Assembly: GCA_023700785.1 (NCBI GenBank)
Contig: JAMPYH010000022.1
Coordinates: forward strand, 1 to 15,506
Source: Candidatus Zixiibacteriota bacterium
Lineage (GTDB): Bacteria > Zixibacteria > MSB-5A5 > GN15 > FEB-12
Direction of reading: 5' to 3'
Length of the DNA stretch: 15,506 bases
This document shows positions 15,482 to 15,506 of the stretch, one piece after another; within the stretch, counting starts at the first letter, position 1; every line of letters begins with the position of its first letter. Under the pieces are notes generated by a model. The model saw nothing but the letters and a program-made list of their open reading frames with translations. It ran no database searches and was not told where the DNA came from. The position numbers were made by a program, and so were the translations under genes.

Positions 15482-15506
15482 AAAAACCACTTTCCAAAGT
15501 GGTGAC
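15482..15506 (+). terminator. Hairpin after the GH13-like gene (edge of window)
   Basis: A perfect 7-bp stem (15486-15492 with 15497-15503) with a 4-nt loop begins 8 nt after the stop. Five As precede it (15482-15486, the last being the first stem base), which would give a T-tract on the minus strand. The plus-strand tail lies beyond the window, so termination in that direction cannot be confirmed. Confidence 0.5.

Overview
The window is about 15.5 kb of a GC-rich (roughly 55% by eye) Gram-negative-type bacterial chromosome. It holds nine protein genes, one of them cut by the left edge. Three observations suggest the uncultivated Zixibacteria or a near relative in the FCB group: two secreted proteins that end in the same Cys-flanked tandem dockerin-like tail (SDLSxLIxYL type, ending LPSCP or LPTCP), a large DUF5916 outer-membrane protein, and a very long GH13-like protein. 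This placement is inference. No rRNA, tRNA, CRISPR array, insertion sequence or phage gene was seen.

Layout. On the left (1-284, minus strand) is the 5' part of a HAD-like hydrolase gene. It diverges from a two-component operon: a LytS-type membrane histidine kinase (472-1599) and a LytTR-type response regulator (1602-2393). The divergent spacer carries a good sigma70-like promoter and an unusual cluster of GGTTCA half-sites. Next come three separate genes for exported proteins, all on the plus strand. The first is a seven-bladed VCBS/FG-GAP protein with ASPIC/UnbV, thrombospondin type 3 and dockerin-like modules (2525-4483). The second is a CBM9-like plus DUF5916 outer-membrane protein (4777-7428). 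The third is a parallel beta-helix protein with a dockerin-like tail (7642-9330). A hairpin terminator follows the first, and a 16-bp perfect palindrome lies in the AT-rich leader of the second.

On the minus strand is a two-gene operon: a periplasmic YfiR-family protein (11643-11107) followed 36 bp later by a chemoreceptor (11070-9415) whose sensor region looks like CHASE8. YfiR and a CHASE8 protein are the two partners of the YfiR-YfiN (TpbB/DgcN) c-di-GMP system. Here the diguanylate cyclase output appears to be replaced by a methyl-accepting chemotaxis signalling domain. This is the most interesting item in the window. A 345-bp divergent spacer with nested inverted repeats separates it from a 1162-residue GH13-like protein (11989-15477) with recognisable catalytic motifs and long unassigned N- and C-terminal extensions. 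A hairpin follows that gene at the right edge.

In overview, the window combines surface and secreted structural proteins, membrane signalling (LytS/LytTR and YfiR-MCP) and one apparently cytosolic alpha-glucan enzyme. No single pathway links all the genes. The LytTR system is the natural candidate regulator of its own operon and possibly of the adjacent exported proteins.
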